The notes: generated by a model not told the origin, from the sequence alone. Counted from the stretch's first letter, positions 12,001 to 20,464 are shown. The stretch: 64,000 nucleotides of DNA from Leishmania martiniquensis (GCF_017916325.1 NC_090142.1:166001-230000); one strand, 5' to 3'. Numbers and translations: made by a program.

Positions 12001-13856
12001 GCTCTTGGCGAAGACGGGGTATACGTTAGAGCAATCACACCGGTGGGAATCAGCTGCATAATCCTCTCGACGCTCCTGCCACCGAAGCCTAGGCCTGTGC
12101 TGGCAGTGTCTGGCCCCTCCCCCTCGTAATCGCCTCGGCACAGTCCCCACCCGCCATCTTCGCACTCTTCCATCACATTGGTGCACCACCGCGTGGTGGG
12201 CAGTGATTGCACTGTGTACAGCATCATGTACGCCGTCTCCTCCTGTGGATGCGTGCATGTGACGCACAGCAGTGTGTGCGACGAGACGCAGTGCCACCGC
12301 ATGTCATCAATGTGATAGATGCCCACAGAGGTGGTGAGAGCGCGCTCGGCCAGCGTGATGTACGCGCCGGCCGCGGGCGACACAGACACTTGAGGCGCCG
12401 TTGTAGGCCGGCCTGTCGCTGGAGGAAAGCCACCGATTAGGGCCGGGCCCGACGTTGGTGAGAAGGCCGGCGTTGGCCCGACACTAAAGCTTCGACGCGC
12501 ACCCGTCACTGTGGCGCGTGTGCCGCCACCAGATGTGGGGTAAACGGCGAAGAGGGGGGAAGCGGCTGTGGATGTGGCAGTGCTGAAGTGGCGGTCCCTC
12601 ACCAAGCTCGGCGACGCGGGGGACGATACGGGCACCTGTCCCTCGGAGGGGCAGGTGCAGGAGGTAAAGATGACCATTGTGGCGTGGCCCAAGGCGAGGG
12701 CGACGTGATGGTTCACACGGCACACCGCAAGGCTGCGGTAGGCCCCCATAGACCGCCACACAACGCGATCCGGCAGCTGCGGCTCGGCTGCTGCGCTGCC
12801 GGCCGCAGAGGCAGATGTCGGCGCCCCACTGCTGTTTCCCAGGACGATCAGCACCGCCTCTGTGTCGAGCACCACACATAACGTGTCCGCACTCACGAAG
12901 TCCATTACTCGCACGACGGAGGAGCGCGCTGGCGCAGATATCCGCACGGGTACAACAACAGCAGCAGCAATGCCTCCAATCCTCCCGCCCGCAGAGGCGG
13001 ACGTGGCGTCCCCGGCAGATGTGGAGGAGAGGGCGGAAGTGGGGGCGCCACGGCATGGAGTGCTCGAGGAAGAGGGAGAGGCGGTGCCGGCCTCGTTCAG
13101 CCCAGGGGAAGCGGTGGATGGCGTCGAACTCAAGCGGAGCCCTACTCGCCTCCAGCGCAGCCGCCCTGTCGAGCCACACTGTCTCTGTGGTGTTTGCCCG
13201 CCGCTTGCCATGGGGTCAGAGGCCCTCATCGCCGCAGGCGACGAGGACATCTGCAGTGTTTGGAAAAGATGACTGCGCCCGTGCACGGATGGGTACCGAC
13301 CTGCTGACCTTTCAGCCGTGCCGGAGGTCGCGGCGGCGGCGGAAGGCGACACCGCTGCAGTGTCAGTTCCCTCCGCTGTCCGCCAGAGCGACGGCGCGCG
13401 AGTTTCGCACCACAGCCTCCCGGCATCGTCGAGCTCCAACACAAACAATGCCGTTGTCGTGGCGACGGCAACGCGCAGGACGTCCTCGGTGAAGGAGCAC
13501 AGAGACACAGCGCACACACGTGACGCCGACGCCGGTAGTGCATGAGCCGACTCGCCTGGAGCGCACGCTGCTGCTGCTGTTTTGGGCGATGTGGTGGCAG
13601 CGGTTTCGGCAGTTGAGGTTGTGGTGCGGCGGGGCGACTGCAGGGCCGACGCCGCTCCCGCCACCTCGTCGAGCAGAGGACCGCTTTGTGCCAGCACCAC
13701 GCCGTTCTTCAGCAGCAGCAGTGTGCTTCCTCCTGTGATGAGGGCGGTGAAAAGGTCGCCGTTAGGATTTATGTAATGCGTGTCGTGGGAACACTCCTGA
13801 GGAATAAGTGCGCGCGGCGGCTCGTGAGGCGGCGAAGGCGCCGGTGACGGCGGCAT
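3006..13856 (-). CDS. RAV1: Rav1/DmX-like (rabconnectin-3A) giant WD-repeat protein
   Basis: About 3,616 residues. Rav1 and its metazoan relatives DmX/DMXL are the core of the RAVE/rabconnectin-3 assembly that loads V1 onto Vo to make active V-ATPase on acidic organelles. The diagnostic block is the Rav1p_C region near residues 1,800-1,960: GVAFWLR followed by a two-helix-like segment, CALMYCTARK, a FFSRDFSND stretch, then YGAAFFLLAGDVRSAVQVLL. This matches the order and wording of the DMXL segment with its AAFFLLAG motif. The first ~1,100 residues are beta-propeller-like with many Ala/Ser/Pro-rich insertions. The last ~500 residues again look WD-like (SPSGYIIAAGLSDGSVAGW; LVALGLSNGLVLLLHL). 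An Asp-rich insert lies near 7320-7390. The open frame continues to an ATG at 14210, but a pyrimidine tract with an AG near 14118-14190 makes the upstream part 5' UTR. ATGs at 13946 and 13856 are both possible; I chose 13856 because the intervening residues look non-coding. Length is at or above the upper end for the family. Confidence 0.85.
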   Translation of the reverse strand: MPPSPAPSPPHEPPRALIPQECSHDTHYINPNGDLFTALITGGSTLLLLKNGVVLAQSGPLLDEVAGAASALQSPRRTTTSTAETAATTSPKTAAAACAPGESAHALPASASRVCAVSLCSFTEDVLRVAVATTTALFVLELDDAGRLWCETRAPSLWRTAEGTDTAAVSPSAAAATSGTAERSAGRYPSVHGRSHLFQTLQMSSSPAAMRASDPMASGGQTPQRQCGSTGRLRWRRVGLRLSSTPSTASPGLNEAGTASPSSSSTPCRGAPTSALSSTSAGDATSASAGGRIGGIAAAVVVPVRISAPARSSVVRVMDFVSADTLCVVLDTEAVLIVLGNSSGAPTSASAAGSAAAEPQLPDRVVWRSMGAYRSLAVCRVNHHVALALGHATMVIFTSCTCPSEGQVPVSSPASPSLVRDRHFSTATSTAASPLFAVYPTSGGGTRATVTGARRSFSVGPTPAFSPTSGPALIGGFPPATGRPTTAPQVSVSPAAGAYITLAERALTTSVGIYHIDDMRWHCVSSHTLLCVTCTHPQEETAYMMLYTVQSLPTTRWCTNVMEECEDGGWGLCRGDYEGEGPDTASTGLGFGGRSVERIMQLIPTGVIALTYTPSSPRAGPHPCPCPSSNTVSLDGNPTPSASAADALLHSPSVTPNTPDLALLPASMAPETTWGGAPPPSIEEMHTSLVPNFSRSAEANSMSSRMEFVHVEDDGTVRTSSYSFGRQKHASFAKQRAVGLACRGLLQPLLRLYSSLVKVTVLPTWRMRPIELGHDTGKQPCAVELLLGASRRYRMVLRFASGVVLAVMVDLSAAVYRVECFLALGCAPLLSLRTVVPLAEAAQMQRQPQPSPAWSYAGLPTILIAGLLGFPATTTPHPAESPRRRLRPSPSFLEVEEAASGAWETARQADEAIAADTAAPSHTASAPSPHSVPYTAPDLVASGTPARTVWGVVVLQVEPSSMQARVLTVAPLTEVLIPGASAGGADEMNGGVSNAQDALQQASPSAGASPARGAPPMARTTAPTAAAASGAAQVTEENVVSFMTRKCPDKLRFMPALLKAAQQDAGRLLTHLVAKYGALEEGAEAIDVAQALTKKAAPADAEVDTVTIMPRCRGAARSLSVLASCCIDTSGELLLLVRANTFCDGNGEGEGSGDDAALIRLRPPCLEALAPVHRLVAAGGCYIPFEPVVAEYVFVPAEVQQRWWSKPLVRAQVPSAWGAVSPSSLGGFVQGVREAFCACQRVSVSAAGSAVVRCEVVSGPPGAAYVRVRSPLSPDNGEAGAPTFSQRLLLPTTIDPLSISCVIGALLVNNDVVIGVLCRTSVDGRDAFPVLYLYGCPAVQSLAAPEVAAVASPLKANGSTGLPEACLASSTSAFALEATLPGVDAFYLNASGEVVLLRRWPLGGDASLRSAESAAMQQLRFERWLRCFPRETHSGYSYVQDGSWCPLAVPHGGLLRSRGRGSAVAPERVTALMVVDVAGACESNPVDLSPTDAAKLGFFCPTTRHVLYATADSTFIHVRQLPFRGSGAPPSASHGPSASVIGEAALPQYHPDSLMQLIGMARWSVLAKVLACVADALRTAVPSAGAGEAASAVNVSPSAMPFGEPPEELARRLCTSAVARGFQDRPQVVQYEEVLRRVTPPRLSVAALREEETLANATAPTPSSSMPCTTAANRLHDFSATCGTLFSELSQLLPQVTLSGLDSHEQLKLLCILEALRDTLPLSRSVDEAAARHLFYSRYMSLARRLRLKNMDALAAAATDSRALDSVLHFEVGRTATRTISTASYLWAAMSDSQSTLVSLLFDKASPMHVDGGGGAASSGFGAGRAGDPAAGAALPQELTWEQVKRSGVAFWLRCAADLRAMADRVARHQYQSTKDLTACALMYCTARKVGTLAALAKAQSNQRLHCFFSRDFSNDAHSRAAASANAYAAISKNMPEYGAAFFLLAGDVRSAVQVLLQRCRNASLALFVLRAASDGLEQSPTAETPLEWYIVQREAEAEVCGALDMWELACLSWLDAGPPPVSPEVTVQRRIRALQRIAAHPTAHPEALCALRYARDCVAALAYRGDHFLSPACEVVCLLRLGRYCLAHRLSLNGYLHYRDAEVLLRGLRAEAATATAARSGALEGSRSAAGASQRAPPHVSKMAADFNTGTLLFRRFGSDSDDDDGSGDGDRSGGDAFALGRQDGPSSTGAGTPAGASSPAFTFSEEAAAAAEAEVQYAYARTGAAVPASSDAESDAGITGYAGTCEDILRRMLLSFTAASPFMTTSSVAGAGGRDGGAEVVFVPSFAVPPLSSEPPSASTNRHESFQQLLTSLLRLLSAGEVHTRTARCTTASNRNNVEGSESAGAGSAQVGPPAGAPPLPQREEKSSLAAPVSTAGPSLDIITPAAVDVGWRALCVPLLHFLLSEVALRGANYIVLLALQQVPISTEGVLKAAVQAKLLSDDSGALQETCAAHATDAASSASAPLAATPHPLRHPLTAFFLLLLHHVRRHYRDACEADGSRLGGGQAATSRGHRGGGAGSGKGLVLGVANDKDVEAMAGEDDAEDSSGNEENNQTHQSIFDALLAAAAEARRSNKYAARVPGTSFEADGACGSLRSTFDADGTASDAEAPGDSVPLRLTDSAQVSLLLSCCQAQQYLRLMEHLRQLTQMELSLGATAPTTQRTKDGGAIYAETLSTEVQAALQQRRVVLCTLLLDVATQWSALSEECMLRIYAAQPQYAPGPLTDPNGIFLEVQQVVKLMRAVLVAVLAAPPLNVLAASSPAMTEASTAAEFSCEERTTDRAPSNPLTPPPGFSASWVEDHARVLVELCATQLELLWSLPPVALAQCRQLAAPTDAAVELLQEATASHASARALLERLLRPLKVVTDPLGERSRPGNLGTIFSSTGSSSQSIFSIFSAATTPVSSSYATRAESPLTSEAAPWPSEPHPSDGRSQVYCPALSYMQLAWMRRHHTHAMLRSLLLMVTLGLGQEQERRLVSSDRLILAQHNHSVTGVHFDASSCDSVVWTTEAGTSVGHGFRELLAGDNEEALWKQATERNLATAAFTLSLTAQNERLRLATERAKPQYTPAVIAAVAAKSVLESRPRFSLAANAMPSSHPHLPFFVSRHLDGHLDLYPFASQECVASFCCAVRHIKGAVGNGCGGGGGAPLWRVWDTATRPAAAARPTFITGRAAAPPSPGNADRHAVIPVAFSPSGYIIAAGLSDGSVAGWRFAAAAVESPPAFFFPQLFAPFGIRACTFCGDRSSLVVVVGTTREPHRHRRDRGSAVLMSDYDMGAKAPPPALDASSPVAAAPPLATAARRVAAAGSDTGEMVGEVLVLDTMLDAGAIMARCALPFIPSYAVFITPLRAVLVVSVDGMLATYEIVTGRLVVLGTVPVTTVLRSTLGPSLGAGGGDAGAGVALSASSLSNSDAVYVTCVARSNYDPLVALGLSNGLVLLLHLRSIGAAMARTERRIQGEGEDTFAYYPPHAFSVSADATSSSRSAAPQPRSGATSSASAAARPTGDVAAPAVGIEFLARLPEKTVLTEATCMQVAPHVHSRSAIEDLVFSPSMLLAGLRDGKVMATSLIARATRTRLTSGCAVPSDLLECAESPCVSARETLVRPQRFGATWVP

Positions 13857-14208
13857 AGCCCTCAGCAGTAGCCCTTCGGCCTTGCTTGGCTCTTGTATGT
13901 AGGTGTGTGACTGTGGGTGTCTTGCGCTGTGATTGCTGGTGTGCATGGTGCGCCCCCGGCGCAACACGCACAAGGGCGCCGCTCTTGTGGGGCCCGCAGA
14001 GGTCGGCCACGCGCCCTGGAGAGCAAGCGGGTGGGAAGGAGTAAAGCGCACCCCCTTCAGGGTGGGCGCCGGCCGCACGTACCCAAGACGAGTGCGAAGG
14101 CAGCGGCCTTTGCGTGACCGTACACCTGGCGTTTGTTGCAGCAGTCGAGAACGGGAGCGGCAGGCGGTGCGGTGCGGGGGAGGGGGGCGAAGGTGGGCCA
14201 GTTCTGAC

Positions 14209-14225
14209 AATATATATATATATAT
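14209..14225. repeat. (TA)n microsatellite
   Basis: Uninterrupted alternating TA. It sits just upstream, in transcription sense, of the pyrimidine tract preceding the Rav1-like gene. Confidence 0.9.
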
Positions 14226-14362
14226 GGGAATAATATTTACGACCAGGACGAAAGGGGCCTGTGTGGACTAATGCGGTAGTGCAGATGCACGTGAAAGCGC
14301 ACACAGACGTGCACAGAGATGGAGGGGAGGGCAGTAGAGGAAGGGGATGGAGAGGGAAGAGC

Positions 14363-14382
14363 GTGTGTGTGTGTGTGTGTGT
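14363..14382. repeat. (GT)10 microsatellite
   Basis: Ten GT units on the plus strand (CA on the transcribed strand) within the intergenic UTR. Confidence 0.9.
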
Positions 14383-14960
14383 ACAGTGAGGGGAGAGGAA
14401 GAGAGGGGAAGTAAATTAAGCCGGCGTCACAAAGGGGGGAGACAGGACATGGAAGAGAGTGGGGACGAATTCACGCGCCCACACACCGCAGCGCAGTGCA
14501 GTGGGAGAGGAAAAGAGAGGGGGAGGGAGAGGCGCGGGCTGGTCTTTGTAAGAGAGGGCTTCCCGCAATGAATGAGGCGTGAGGAGTTGGGGAACGGGCA
14601 ATCGCGATGTTTGCGGTTCGCTGACACCTGCAACACTCATTCGAAATCATGTGGCGAAGTATGTGAAAGGAACGCACAGGAGGGAGAGAGGGGGGAACGG
14701 CACGAAAATGGTGACGTAAGGGCGCTTGATTAGAGAAGGACGGTCCTCTCTCCCTCTCACTGCTAACAGCTGACGCCACGCACTTCCATGCGCATAAAGG
14801 CGCCGACACAGCCACAGGAAGGACGTGCGATAAGATCTGATGACGCATACGCAAGGCAATATGACGAAGAAGAGATGTCTTCGGTGTGCAGCCTTCGCGC
14901 ATCACGGAGCCACACCACGCATCGCAGTGTGGGCGCATCGCACATGGGTGGGTTCTGCGA

Positions 14961-17669
14961 TCATTGGCGCGGTGGGGCAACCACAGAGGCAGTGATTCCA
15001 CCTATCCAGCTCTCCAGCGTCGCTTCCTCCGCGCGACTTGCCGTCTCACGAGCGGCAGTGGCAGCGTCGCAACCCCCACCATCCTTGCGGAGGTACTCAG
15101 TGTGTGGCCCGACGAGAGAGCCTTTGACCACTAACACCTCACCCACTCCGACATCACGCACCGAGAGAAATAGCCGGTGCGCCGTACCAACGTCCAGCCA
15201 CGCGGCACACACCTCCTGCACACCAACAAGAGAAGACACTGTGCCTGCAGCCGAACTAGAACCGCTAGCTGAGCCGGTCATGCTGTACCGCTGCTTTGGA
15301 CTCCGTCGCACCACGAGCAGGCCTGGCTGGCACTCGTGCTGACTTGGCTGCCCCACGTTGAGAAGACTCTTGGCACCGGTGTCGTACATGTACTCGGACA
15401 ACGCATCTTCAAGGTACGCGGCGGCGCTGCGGCCGTCACCAATCAGTGTCCACACGGCAGACGTGTTAACAAGGCCGGTGCTGGTGGGAGAAACGAAGGA
15501 CGAGGTACCACAGCGCTGCGTCGATTCTTCGCACCGGGCAGCGGCTCCCTGGTGTGGTACTGGCCCCTGCGAAGTCCATGCGATGATGGAGCCAAGAGTG
15601 GTGAAGGCGTTCGATGCAACCGGAGCAAGGTGGATGTTCGTGTAGCGTGCGTCGCAGGGGGACACGTGGAGCAGAAGTCGTCCTGAACGCGAGCAGACGC
15701 CACTACCGCCGCGCAGGGCCACCTCGCGTGGCAGCCAAAGCGAAGGGACGTAGGGGGCCATGCGGTACGCCGACCCAAGAGCTGCCGCTGCCAAGGACGC
15801 GGCATCGTGCACGTTGGCGGCTGTCGTATCAGCGCCCTCCTCCGTCTCGCGGCGCTTACCCAGACGGCCCTCATCGGCGACCAGCGACGTAGGGACAGCC
15901 AGGCACACAATGAGTGCATGTGTGCTGAGCACCCGCGGTGCGTGTAGCTGGAGCACATAGAGCTCATCAGCTCCTGCGTCGGTATGCGCTACACCAGAGA
16001 GAGAAGTTCCCTGTGCCGCTGCAAAGCTGTGCTCACAGCTGTTCACATGTACCTGCTCGCCCTCTGCAGACCCTCGACGAATGCGCAGCAGGTACGATGT
16101 CCACCGCGGCGCCACCGGCGGAGCTCCGATATCGCGTACAACCAGGCGCATGGAGCGCTCTCCGCTGCTTAGCGATGGATCGTCTAGGGCCGATTTCTGC
16201 AGCTCACCTTTGCGCAGCACAGCGTCAAGCTCCTCCGAAATTGGCCGAGAAGACGTCGATAGTCTGCGCAACTCCCACAGGCTCACAGTTTCGTGTCGCG
16301 CCGAAACGCCGGCCATCTCGCTATCACCTCCAGCCCACCCCCTCGTGTGCTCTTGGCGGCACTGCTGGTGCATAGCACGATGCACATGTGCCTCCCACGC
16401 CTGCTCTACAGAGGGGAAGCTGTAGATGGAGCTGGGCATGGCGCATGCGTCGTCCAGCTGGAGCGCACCCACCGCCACCACCGTTTCTACTCCCGCCACC
16501 GTCATGGAGAGCGAGAGCCCCTCCCAGCACAGCTGTAGGTCGTGCTGGAGAAGGCGCTGCACGGCAGAGGCAGCATCCACATCACTGCAAGCAGGAAATG
16601 CGGAGATGGGGAACAGACTACAAGATGCCTTGAGGCTGTGTGCCTCGTTGACCGCGCTTTGGTGCCTCGGCAGCAGCGGTGGCGGCGGTAGTGAGGAGCA
16701 GGAGGGTATGAGAAGCTGGACAAAGGCAGCGCCAGCGGCCGAATAAAGGCTCACCCCCCACACGGAGCTGAGGGCGTCGTCCCCCATGGCCACAAGCACA
16801 TGCGGCGCGCATGGTTCCCGCAAGTTTGTGACGGCAGATGCTCGAGTTGACATCTTGGAAGTCTGCGGGCACACTCGCGTCGGATCCCCCGAAGGAACGC
16901 CGCAGGCTGCTGGATTGGCGGTAAAGAAGCGGAACCCATCCAGTTCAAGGGCTGGCGTGCGATAGAGCGACTCTAGGTAGGCCAGGATCCGATGCGCCGC
17001 ATCGTCAACAGCGCCAGAGGCCGCCGATGCCGACGCGCCACCGTCCCACACAACTTCCAAGAAGAGTCGGAAAAAGGGCTGCAGCGCGGCCGCAATCGAG
17101 ATGGAGGTGGCAGTGGTGGCGCAGGCCGTAGATGTGGCCGGTGGCACCACAGCGAGAGTTGTGGGCGACCGAGGAACGGCTGTCACCTCCACCACCCATG
17201 CGCACAGCGGCGCACGCTCACGTTCGGCGCAGCCGCTCTTCTCCACTGCAAGAGCGGCTGAGAGCGCGCTGTCAACCCCGTGGGCCGGGCCTGCCCGCCA
17301 CGAGGAGTGACGTAAGAGACTTGCTCGCAGTCTCTCAACGCACCAGTTCGACTGCCCTAAAGCGTCTGGTGCAGCAGTGTCGGGGACGTTTAAGGCACTC
17401 GCACGCGGTACAAACAGCTCTGTCACGTACAGCGTTGCCCCAGTCTCATCCATGCTCTCGAAGCGTGCCGTGTTGCTGGACGTGCCGAGGGGAAGTGCAT
17501 CCTCAGGGATGACGTTGCTGCCCGGCGCCGCCGAACTGGTAGCGGCCTCACCACCTTTCCTGTAGGTGTGAGCAAGGTGGTGGGAAGCCACGTCGAGGGT
17601 CCAGCGGCGAGGGGCAAGGATGCACCCTGTCGAGAAGCCCCACACGCGCCGAGGGCACAGGTCGTCCAT
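14961..17669 (-). CDS. Hypothetical protein, 902 residues
   Basis: I do not recognise this protein. The frame opens at 17720, but I take the ATG at 17669 (MDDLCPRRVWGF), which directly follows TTTGCCAG, a possible acceptor after the CT-rich stretch at 17690-17740. The protein has no obvious signal peptide or membrane span. It mixes hydrophobic beta-like segments (PHVLVAMGDDALSSVWGVSL; AWLDVGTAHRLFLSVRDVG) with Ser/Ala-rich linkers, which suggests a multi-domain soluble protein. Codon use and composition match the neighbouring genes, and the frame is long and uninterrupted, so the gene itself is well supported. It sits between the SLC35-like and Rav1-like genes with ordinary spacing. No function is proposed. 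Confidence 0.75.
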   Translation of the reverse strand: MDDLCPRRVWGFSTGCILAPRRWTLDVASHHLAHTYRKGGEAATSSAAPGSNVIPEDALPLGTSSNTARFESMDETGATLYVTELFVPRASALNVPDTAAPDALGQSNWCVERLRASLLRHSSWRAGPAHGVDSALSAALAVEKSGCAERERAPLCAWVVEVTAVPRSPTTLAVVPPATSTACATTATSISIAAALQPFFRLFLEVVWDGGASASAASGAVDDAAHRILAYLESLYRTPALELDGFRFFTANPAACGVPSGDPTRVCPQTSKMSTRASAVTNLREPCAPHVLVAMGDDALSSVWGVSLYSAAGAAFVQLLIPSCSSLPPPPLLPRHQSAVNEAHSLKASCSLFPISAFPACSDVDAASAVQRLLQHDLQLCWEGLSLSMTVAGVETVVAVGALQLDDACAMPSSIYSFPSVEQAWEAHVHRAMHQQCRQEHTRGWAGGDSEMAGVSARHETVSLWELRRLSTSSRPISEELDAVLRKGELQKSALDDPSLSSGERSMRLVVRDIGAPPVAPRWTSYLLRIRRGSAEGEQVHVNSCEHSFAAAQGTSLSGVAHTDAGADELYVLQLHAPRVLSTHALIVCLAVPTSLVADEGRLGKRRETEEGADTTAANVHDAASLAAAALGSAYRMAPYVPSLWLPREVALRGGSGVCSRSGRLLLHVSPCDARYTNIHLAPVASNAFTTLGSIIAWTSQGPVPHQGAAARCEESTQRCGTSSFVSPTSTGLVNTSAVWTLIGDGRSAAAYLEDALSEYMYDTGAKSLLNVGQPSQHECQPGLLVVRRSPKQRYSMTGSASGSSSAAGTVSSLVGVQEVCAAWLDVGTAHRLFLSVRDVGVGEVLVVKGSLVGPHTEYLRKDGGGCDAATAARETASRAEEATLESWIGGITASVVAPPRQ

Positions 17670-18523
17670 CTGGCAAATATACAGCAATGGACGGGTAAAC
17701 GAATAAGAAAGGGGATGCACAGGAAGAGAAAACAGAACTGAGGTCGAGTCCGGCGTGTCAACGCACCTTTGTCAAGTCAGCTCAGACGGCAAGTATGCCG
17801 ACGATGTTGCTGAGGCGGCAGGGCCGCGCAGTGCCGCTCAAGCGCGGAAGGCGTGCGGGCCGGCAAAGAGAGAGAAAAGGAGGCGGAGAAGAGAGACGAA
17901 GTGATAAGAGAAACTTTCGAAGTCGATCGCGCGCGTGTGTGTGTAGATCTGTGGGGGCATGCACACACAGAAAGAGAGGCAAGCACAAAGATAGCAGGGG
18001 GGGCACGATCAGGTCTCGGAGGGGAGAGAAGGGGGCAGTGCGCAGGCGTCATCATGCTCGCTTTCGGTGCCTTTGGTATAGCCTTAGCCCTGCCCTCTCT
18101 TGACCCCTCCTGGCGGGCAGACGGGTCGCCGTCGGCGCTCTCCAGTGGTTGCGAGTGGTCCCGTAAGTGTGCCTTATGGCCTTTCGCAGAACCGCTTCTG
18201 CCGGCACGCCGCTCCTCTTTCTCCGTTGCGCAGACGTGCGCATTCGACCTCTCACCGAGAGAGAGAGAGACGGAGAGGAGTGAAAGAGGCAGCAGCCGTG
18301 CGACTCCCGAGAGCAAGACGGAAGCACTTCAGCACACCCGATGGACAGCCGTGATCAGCAGAAGAATAGAGCTAGAGAGAGGGAGGGCGCAGAGGGGGGG
18401 ACGAGCAAGAGAGCTCCGCGAAAGATGTGCTCCGACACCCTCGATAGCACCGCTCTGCCCGCCGCACCTTCCTCACCTACTCCTCGCCCAGGCAGCATCA
18501 CTCTGCCCCATCGTGCACCACCG
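17670..18523. other. Intergenic UTR region
   Basis: The plus strand is GA-rich and the transcribed strand CT-rich between about 17860 and 18420. This is the 5' UTR of the 902-residue gene plus the 3' UTR of the transporter gene. No coding frame stands out. Confidence 0.6.
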
Positions 18524-20464
18524 CTACACGCCGAGGTTGATCTGGATCGGCAAGTTGGCGAGCAGAAACCCGGCCATAACGAGGATGGCCCCGGCAACGT
18601 AGACGCCACTGAAGTGCGCATCCTTGGAGACGGCATCCACAACCATGGCAAGCGGTGTGGTGAGCGACAACCCAAGCGTGGCGACAACTGGGGATGTAAG
18701 CACCACGCTGCGTGCCCACAGGACGTCGCTGAGGTTGGTGCCGATGAGAGAGTTCATCAGCAAGGGCCAGAACTGCTTCCATGATGGCCACACAAACGGC
18801 TCCGCGCCCGTCACGCTCAGCAGCACCAGGCCGGGCCACAAGAGGATAACGTTCAAGACGCCGACGGCGCCGAAGACCATTCCCATGGCAAAGCGCTCAT
18901 CGTCCGGCAGGTGGAACTTCAGCACTGACGTGTAGGTGGCGTAAAAGAACGCCGACAGCAGAGCCGCGATGTTGCCTCCGAGGGTGCTGCGGCCGCCAGC
19001 GGCGCCCTTATCAGATAGCCCCACCATAATCGTTCCGCTGACGCTGAGGGCAACTGCCACCAATCGATGCGCGCCCACACGCTGCCGCAGCAGCACATAA
19101 GATAAGAAGAGTGTCCAGATCGACGAAGTGGAGCTCAGGATCGTGTTGGAGGCAACCGAGGTGATCGAGAGGGAGAGGTTGAAGAGGTAGTTCGCCAGAA
19201 ACCAAAATGGGCAGAAGAAGAGCGCGCACCGCCAGATGCGCCGGAGCGAGTAACGGCGAATACGCTGCCGACGCGCGCGCCGATGACAGCAGCGCCGCTG
19301 CGAAGACCGCGTATCGTTGCGGCGAAGCATGTCTGAGGAGATTATTATATCTCGGTGCGCCACGGCCTGCCATTGGACAGCGTCAGCCAACTCGTCCTCA
19401 TCCGTCAGCGCGACACTCACCACCTCCTCTTGCGCACTTGAAGCCGACGAGGTGGGAAGGGAATAGTCACGGCACTCGTCAGCGACATGCAACTGCGCCT
19501 CCGACCCCGTCACAACGTCCACAATCCCGCCATCATCAGTGTCGTCGTTGTCCACCATCAGAGTCCGGTTCGCGACATCTCCATCACTCAGCACCTGGCG
19601 CAGGGGTGTATGCGGCACTGGCAGCGGCCCTGCATCGGAGCGGGTAATGGCACTGGTCATCGTCGACTGTGACGGGGGACCGCCACAGTAGAGAGGCAGC
19701 TGCGGTAAGCGCGGTTCAGCGCGCGAAAGTGAGTGCGAGAGGGATGAATTGAGGCTCAGAGATCGCTGCAGCTCCCACTCTGCGAGACGCCGACGGGGCG
19801 GGACGCCGTGGGAGAGGGTCGGGTCGACACCCGCGACGGCCCCATTGCTATGCGGCTTTCCTCCCACGGCGCAGACACAGACGCACGGCATTCTCGAGCC
19901 TTCGTCAACCCCAACGTGTTGCTCCCCCATCCCACTTCGCGCGTCGCCGTGCTCGCCGCTGGGGCAGTCTTCTCTCTCCTCTTTGATCACCTTTTGACTC
20001 TCCGCCTCCACGGTCGGCGGCAACGCCCTCGACTCCAGGCGTGCATCCTCGACGCACACCGGCTGCATCCGCGACGTTTCATCCCACGGGGTACGCCGCC
20101 AGCGAGCCGAGAGAACAAAGCCGACGTTCCACAGGCAAAATCCGGTCGTGTTGAAGTAGGTGAGAAAGAACGGCTTGTTGAAGTCCAGAGAACCAAAGAT
20201 GTGCTGAATCCATACGGAGGACGCCACCCAGATGACCGTCACGCAGAGAATGAGGGCGACGCCGAGGCCGTACTTGGACAGCGTCATGAGGGGGCTTAGG
20301 CAGGCAACCGCTCGAAGCCCCGCATGGCCTGCGCGATCCACCAGCTCTCCAAGGCCGCTGCGTTGGACGGCGATCACGGTCGAGCTCGGGGCGTCATCGA
20401 TCTCATTGGCGCGGGCAGCACCAGCAGCACGCTCCCGGGTAAAGGACGGCGGCCAGCTTGCCAT
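18524..20464 (-). CDS. SLC35F5-like transporter of the drug/metabolite (EamA) superfamily
   Basis: About 646 residues. Membrane segments begin near residues 62-82 (GVALILCVTVIWVASSVW) and 92-115 (FFLTYFNTTGFCLWNVGFV). A long polar loop (about residues 118-400, Ser/Asp/Pro-rich) precedes a compact C-terminal block of about eight further segments. The block contains LANYLFNLSLSITSVASNT, TSSIWTLFLSYVLL and ALLSAFFYATYTSVLKF, which are typical of the SLC35F5/EamA family. Relatives are multi-pass transporters of endomembranes or the plasma membrane; the substrate is not predictable from sequence. The frame extends to 20872, but the extra residues look non-coding. I chose ATG 20464; ATG 20287 (MTLSKYG), just before the first membrane segment, is the alternative. 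The long loop between the second and third segments is longer than usual for nucleotide-sugar transporters and could be regulatory. Confidence 0.82.
   Translation of the reverse strand: MASWPPSFTRERAAGAARANEIDDAPSSTVIAVQRSGLGELVDRAGHAGLRAVACLSPLMTLSKYGLGVALILCVTVIWVASSVWIQHIFGSLDFNKPFFLTYFNTTGFCLWNVGFVLSARWRRTPWDETSRMQPVCVEDARLESRALPPTVEAESQKVIKEEREDCPSGEHGDARSGMGEQHVGVDEGSRMPCVCVCAVGGKPHSNGAVAGVDPTLSHGVPPRRRLAEWELQRSLSLNSSLSHSLSRAEPRLPQLPLYCGGPPSQSTMTSAITRSDAGPLPVPHTPLRQVLSDGDVANRTLMVDNDDTDDGGIVDVVTGSEAQLHVADECRDYSLPTSSASSAQEEVVSVALTDEDELADAVQWQAVAHRDIIISSDMLRRNDTRSSQRRCCHRRARRQRIRRYSLRRIWRCALFFCPFWFLANYLFNLSLSITSVASNTILSSTSSIWTLFLSYVLLRQRVGAHRLVAVALSVSGTIMVGLSDKGAAGGRSTLGGNIAALLSAFFYATYTSVLKFHLPDDERFAMGMVFGAVGVLNVILLWPGLVLLSVTGAEPFVWPSWKQFWPLLMNSLIGTNLSDVLWARSVVLTSPVVATLGLSLTTPLAMVVDAVSKDAHFSGVYVAGAILVMAGFLLANLPIQINLGV

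Larger units (their letters stand above)
13857..14960. other. Intergenic UTR region with TA and GT microsatellites
   Basis: Contains the 5' UTR of the Rav1-like gene and the 3' UTR of the 902-residue gene. There is a (TA)n run at 14209-14225 and a (GT)10 run at 14363-14382. Around 14118-14190 the minus strand is C/T-rich and ends in CCAG, a candidate trans-splice acceptor. Frames here are low-complexity and I see no gene. Confidence 0.65.

Noticed and set aside
13857..14210. N-terminal extension of the Rav1-like protein
   Set aside because: It overlaps a pyrimidine tract ending in CAG that looks like the spliced-leader acceptor, and the extra residues are Arg/Pro-rich and non-coding-like.
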